Shown piece after piece: positions 60,401-64,000 of a DNA stretch of 64,000 nucleotides. The DNA is taken from assembly GCA_949752735.1 (NCBI GenBank), contig OX457037.1:19350039-19414038 (forward strand). The letters run 5' to 3'. The stretch's first letter is position 1, and the number at the start of each line of letters is the position of its first letter. The notes under the pieces were generated by a model. That model had not been told where the DNA came from. It searched no databases and saw only the letters and a program-made list of their open reading frames with translations. The position numbers and the translations under genes were made by a program. The stretch is from Lumbricus terrestris (taxonomy: Eukaryota > Annelida > Clitellata > Crassiclitellata > Lumbricidae).

Positions 60401-62827
60401 GTATAATATTATATCTAAATATACAATATAGTCTTTAGTATTCAGTGTCTCTTGCGAACTCTGCACAGGAATAGGAGAGGGCAAAGGCAAATTTTTGCTA
60501 ATCAATAAATCAATCAATCAAAATGTTTTTGTAACCAAATTAAACAAGTGTTTGCATGTATATCACTGCAACTCTGTTACAAAAAAAGATGCCCTAAAGA
60601 GATAAAAAAAATCCTGCTAACTAGGAGGAGCACCAAATTATCGATTTAATTATTAGATAATTATTATTAGATATATGTGGTGGCCTTAATTAAACGCTAC
60701 CATTTCAACATACAGTGATTAAAGAAAAGTGAGAAATCGAAAGGAGCAACATACAGGAAACAAGGAAAAGAAAATTGAGATACTCAACACTGTTGAGTCG
60801 ACGATAAATGATTCCATGTAAAGAAGATGTCAGAAGTACATCATAATTTAGAAATAAATGTTGTTTAAAGACAACCCCATATAAAAAATTAACCATCCAC
60901 GACATGAAACAAGGACCATGAATCTAAAGTCCTAAACATTGCACACGATAATCAATTAAAGAAATGCAGTCAACGACAAGAGCCCTGAGTCAATTATTTA
61001 TACACAACGTTGCTCAAATGCTCTTTACGCACTACTTACTTACTTACTCGCCATAAGGTCATCACCAGAAATCACAAGATGTTGAAACCACACTCAATTA
61101 GCCTTGACAGACTATTACAATTTGTCATCGCTCTTAAAAACTTGTACACACTTAATCATCATTTGAGCAAGCATCTCAATATACATATCTGGATATTTAC
61201 ATAGCGTGCTGAAAGGAAGTTCCATCCTGGTAATAATACCCTGGCAATTAGAGGGCGGCCTTCTTTGATCGGCATTGTCTCAAAAGAACGTTTGCATAAA
61301 CATATTGTCTTTGACTGGCACTCATTCAGGGAGCGCTGGTCCCACCATCTGGAATTCTAGACTTTATAACTCTTTTACAGAGACTAGCTTCTTCTCTTAA
61401 TTTCTTAATCTTCTTCTCTTAATCTTTTTATCTGAATCTTCTCTTAATCTCCTTCCCTCAAAGGAAAGCTCACCTCTTCCAGCCTTTTTGAAGGTTCTTA
61501 ATCTTTCTGGCTACCTGACTTCAATAAGCCTTCTGAACTTTATAAGGGGCATTATCAAATTTCAACAGTGTTGTGTTGACACTCTACCCTTAAATTTTTC
61601 TCGAGAATCCAAGAATGGCAAAAAAGAGTCATGCAAATAAAATCAAATACTTTAAAACTCAATTCGATTCCTAAATCAATGGTTGATCAAATGTTCCATT
61701 CAAGTTCAAATATTCACTTTTCATTGATAGTCAATTGCATCCAAAACACAGCAGCCAATGACAAAGCAACCAAAGACACCGGAATTCAAAGATCATCAAC
61801 TTAGACATAAATGTTTACTAATGACTAAACTCAGCATTGTTGTCAAGGCTGCAATTAATTAAATGATGAGTCAAGTTAAGAGTCACGGTCAGGATATTAA
61901 TAATGCTCAAGTCAATTCAGTAATCAACGCAATTCTAAAGTGCTATTCTAAAGCTAAACGCAGGGTAACAGATAACTCAAGAGCGTTGAGTCAGAGGGAG
62001 GAAGAGAAGATGTAAAGGAGCATTTGGCTGAGGACGAGAGAAGACTTTGAGAGGATTGGATGGCATCCTAGAAGTGGTTGGATGGGAAAAATGACTGTAG
62101 AGTGATCAGTAGAGGACCCAGCAACAGATAGCGAGTTAGCAGCAGCAGCAATGGTTCTGATCTCAAGAATTTATGAAGATTTTTTATGAAGATTAACACA
62201 GAAAACAAGACTCAGGTCCAGGATTGAACACTCTATGCTCATCACAATTGCCACTGGCTACTTCTTCTATCACCACTCAACCCTTACACCCCAAAGTCAA
62301 TATTATTTTGGCTGATTAATTTACAACAAATCTCTTTTAAACAGAGAACTTTCGCCTCCGGCCGGCTACATCATGGCCTTTTAGTACCTTGGTCCTGGAC
62401 GGCCATGGCAAAGCATCATGCCAATGCCTCTGTTGGCGTTTGCTGTTGAATGACTCTGCTGCCATAACTCATATTAGGATCTCATCTTGGTGTTCTCCTG
62501 TTTCTCTATTATGACTTTTTCGAGGAGCTCTTTGTACTGGGAGTGCATCTGATAAGGTCGCAGATATGCACTTAATAAGTCTCTAAATGGAATACAAAAC
62601 AATACGCAGCAGAGCAGCTAACACCGGAAGTTGGTAGAAGAAGAAAGACGACTCAAACGCTGCAACTTCAAGGACATCCCCCCTATGCATCAAATGACTT
62701 GGCAGCAACAGTGACTTTACGTAATACATCACAGCAATCTCTGAGCTGGTGTTAAATACAAACATCGCTCAGCTCATGCGTATGACTGCAGGTTATCGAA
62801 CTTCTCATTAACTGATCAAAAACTAAG
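57424..62827. other. AT-rich DNA between convergent ZDHHC and TXNDC11-like genes
   Basis: It probably contains the 3' UTRs of both genes. Possible poly(A) signals on plus at 55661, 55786 and about 58602 could serve the ZDHHC gene. At 61023-61045 an (ACTT) run, and at about 61315-61360 a stretch readable as DWHSFRERWSHH, suggest LINE remains. No further exon is supported. Confidence 0.5.
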
Positions 62828-63966
62828 CTAGAGTGACTCGTAGCTTTTTAATCTGCTCCGATAGACCGCATGCTGCCTTACGATCGACAGCAATGCATCC
62901 TGGTCCAAGTAATATTCATCAGACGACGACTGAAGGATCCGGTAGAGATGCTGCGCGCTGCTCAGCTGAAGCTCCGCTCCGTACAGTTTCCGACGCAACG
63001 ACGCTTCGTGCACTTTCACGTGTTTGATTCGGTCAACGAGTGAAGTTACTTCCTCGGGCAACTGATCCACCGAGTCAAACCCCCCCGTCTCAACAAAATC
63101 CTTCAGTTCCTTTTCCAGCTGATCTCGGTATGTCGACGCTCTTGAGACCTCGTTTGATGTTGTTTCGATTTCGTGCGATAAGGCGTCTATTCGCATGGCC
63201 GACATATTCATGTTCGTTGCTACACAGTCACGCGCGCAGATGTTGAGACTGGAATCGAGGAGAAGGGAACTGGAAGACCATCGGAAAATGAACTTCACCA
63301 GGTTCGGCAGCGTCTTCGGCTCATGCGGCGGATACAGAACGCTGTTCGCTTTGCTGGAAAATATCCACAGACAGTTTGATGCTATGACAAATATCCATGA
63401 ACATGTCACAGTATTAGCTGCGCTACAAAATATTTACACAATATCAGATAAAGTTCTGCAAAATATTCATGAATACAACATACTATTCATTTACTGTAAA
63501 ATATTTACATGCTATATGACTACAAAATATTCACAAAACAATGTACTATTCACTTAACTTGAAAATATTTGCGTACTTTGACTAAAAAATCCAAGACTAC
63601 AACAAATATTCCCATCGTTCGACCACAAAAGAGCCAAGAATAATTCATTTAATTACAGTTCACACTTACATAAGAAGCCACCTCTATAGACAACACCCAC
63701 AATGTCTCACATGGCCTGATATAAGTACTGCAAAAAAACTACAGACATCTACAGATATACCATACCATTCATAATCACACACATATCCTTACACAGACAC
63801 AGTTGATTTTCCTAACAAACAGATATTAATATTCATCCTCATTTATTACAGTACTTATATCTTTGGACATTCACAATGTACTCACTCATGCGCTGGGTAG
63901 AAGATCAACGTCGGATACTCGGACATAGTGTACTGCCACGGAACATCGTTGGCATCGCCATTTATC
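62828..63966 (-). CDS. TXNDC11: TXNDC11-like ER thioredoxin-domain protein, last two exons (partial)
   Basis: TXNDC11 is a membrane-anchored ER protein with thioredoxin-like domains. In vertebrates it binds DUOX oxidases and works with EDEM proteins in glycoprotein quality control. Exon 63966-63886 (acceptor TTTTAG, donor GTGAGT) encodes NGDANDVPWQYTMSEYPTLI then FYPAH, the end of a thioredoxin fold with cis-Pro in YPT. Exon 63353-62828 (acceptor ATTTTCCAG) continues in phase with KANSVLYPPHEPKTLPNLVK, then a helical region with Glu/Leu-rich coiled-coil character (LEKELKDFVE, LRRKLYGAELQLSSAQHL). The stop is TAG. The join matches vertebrate TXNDC11 in order: DVPW, PT-FFP, SV-YP, TLPNL. The C-terminal coil is shorter than in human. 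The rest of the gene lies to the right of the window. Confidence 0.75.
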
Positions 63967-64000
63967 CTAAAATGTAATTTAAATTACTGCTTCACTATTC

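Overview
This is a gene-poor piece of a eukaryotic nuclear genome. Split genes with GT-AG introns, tRNA-derived SINEs, LINE 3' ends, many hAT-like DNA elements with 8-bp target duplications, piggyBac elements at TTAA, a Helitron and long microsatellites all point to an animal. The AT-rich noncoding DNA is full of the octamer TAGGCCTA, and the protein-coding genes look like deuterostome genes. A marine invertebrate, perhaps an echinoderm or hemichordate, is my best guess. The species call is inference, not something the sequence proves.

Four protein-coding genes can be supported. At the far left (1-297, +) is the acidic C-terminal end of an unrecognised gene. A spliced minus-strand gene (13241 down to 7840, at least four exons, 5' end not found) encodes a disordered, proline- and serine-rich protein with an RS-like segment. 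A complete plus-strand gene with eight coding exons (45719-53147) encodes a 383-residue DHHC palmitoyltransferase of the ZDHHC9/14/18 group. The last two coding exons of a TXNDC11-like ER thioredoxin-family gene lie at the right end (63966 down to 62828, -). The ZDHHC and TXNDC11-like genes are tail to tail, as are the first two genes. No functional link between neighbours is evident.

Between about 13.3 and 45 kb the window is mostly nested mobile DNA. It holds a Helitron with a G-rich tandem array (13.3-14.3 kb). A LINE is split by a 2.5-kb hAT-like element (16.7-20.1 kb), a mariner-like element lies at 21.5-22.4 kb, and an 80-nt-arm foldback is split by a hAT element (24.9-26.2 kb). One element family with CAGTGTTTAATCTAG ends carries arrays of 86/70-bp units (31.5-35.7, 37.7-40.3 and 55.3-55.4 kb). 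One copy of that family contains a piggyBac element, which in turn contains another inverted-repeat element.

The most notable feature is intron 5 of the ZDHHC gene. It begins ATATCCTTT, ends in AC and has CCTTAAC 10-11 nt before its end, which is the signature of a minor-spliceosome (U12) AT-AC intron. I found no CRISPR, rRNA, true tRNA or prokaryotic operon. All splice sites, alignments and family calls are by eye.
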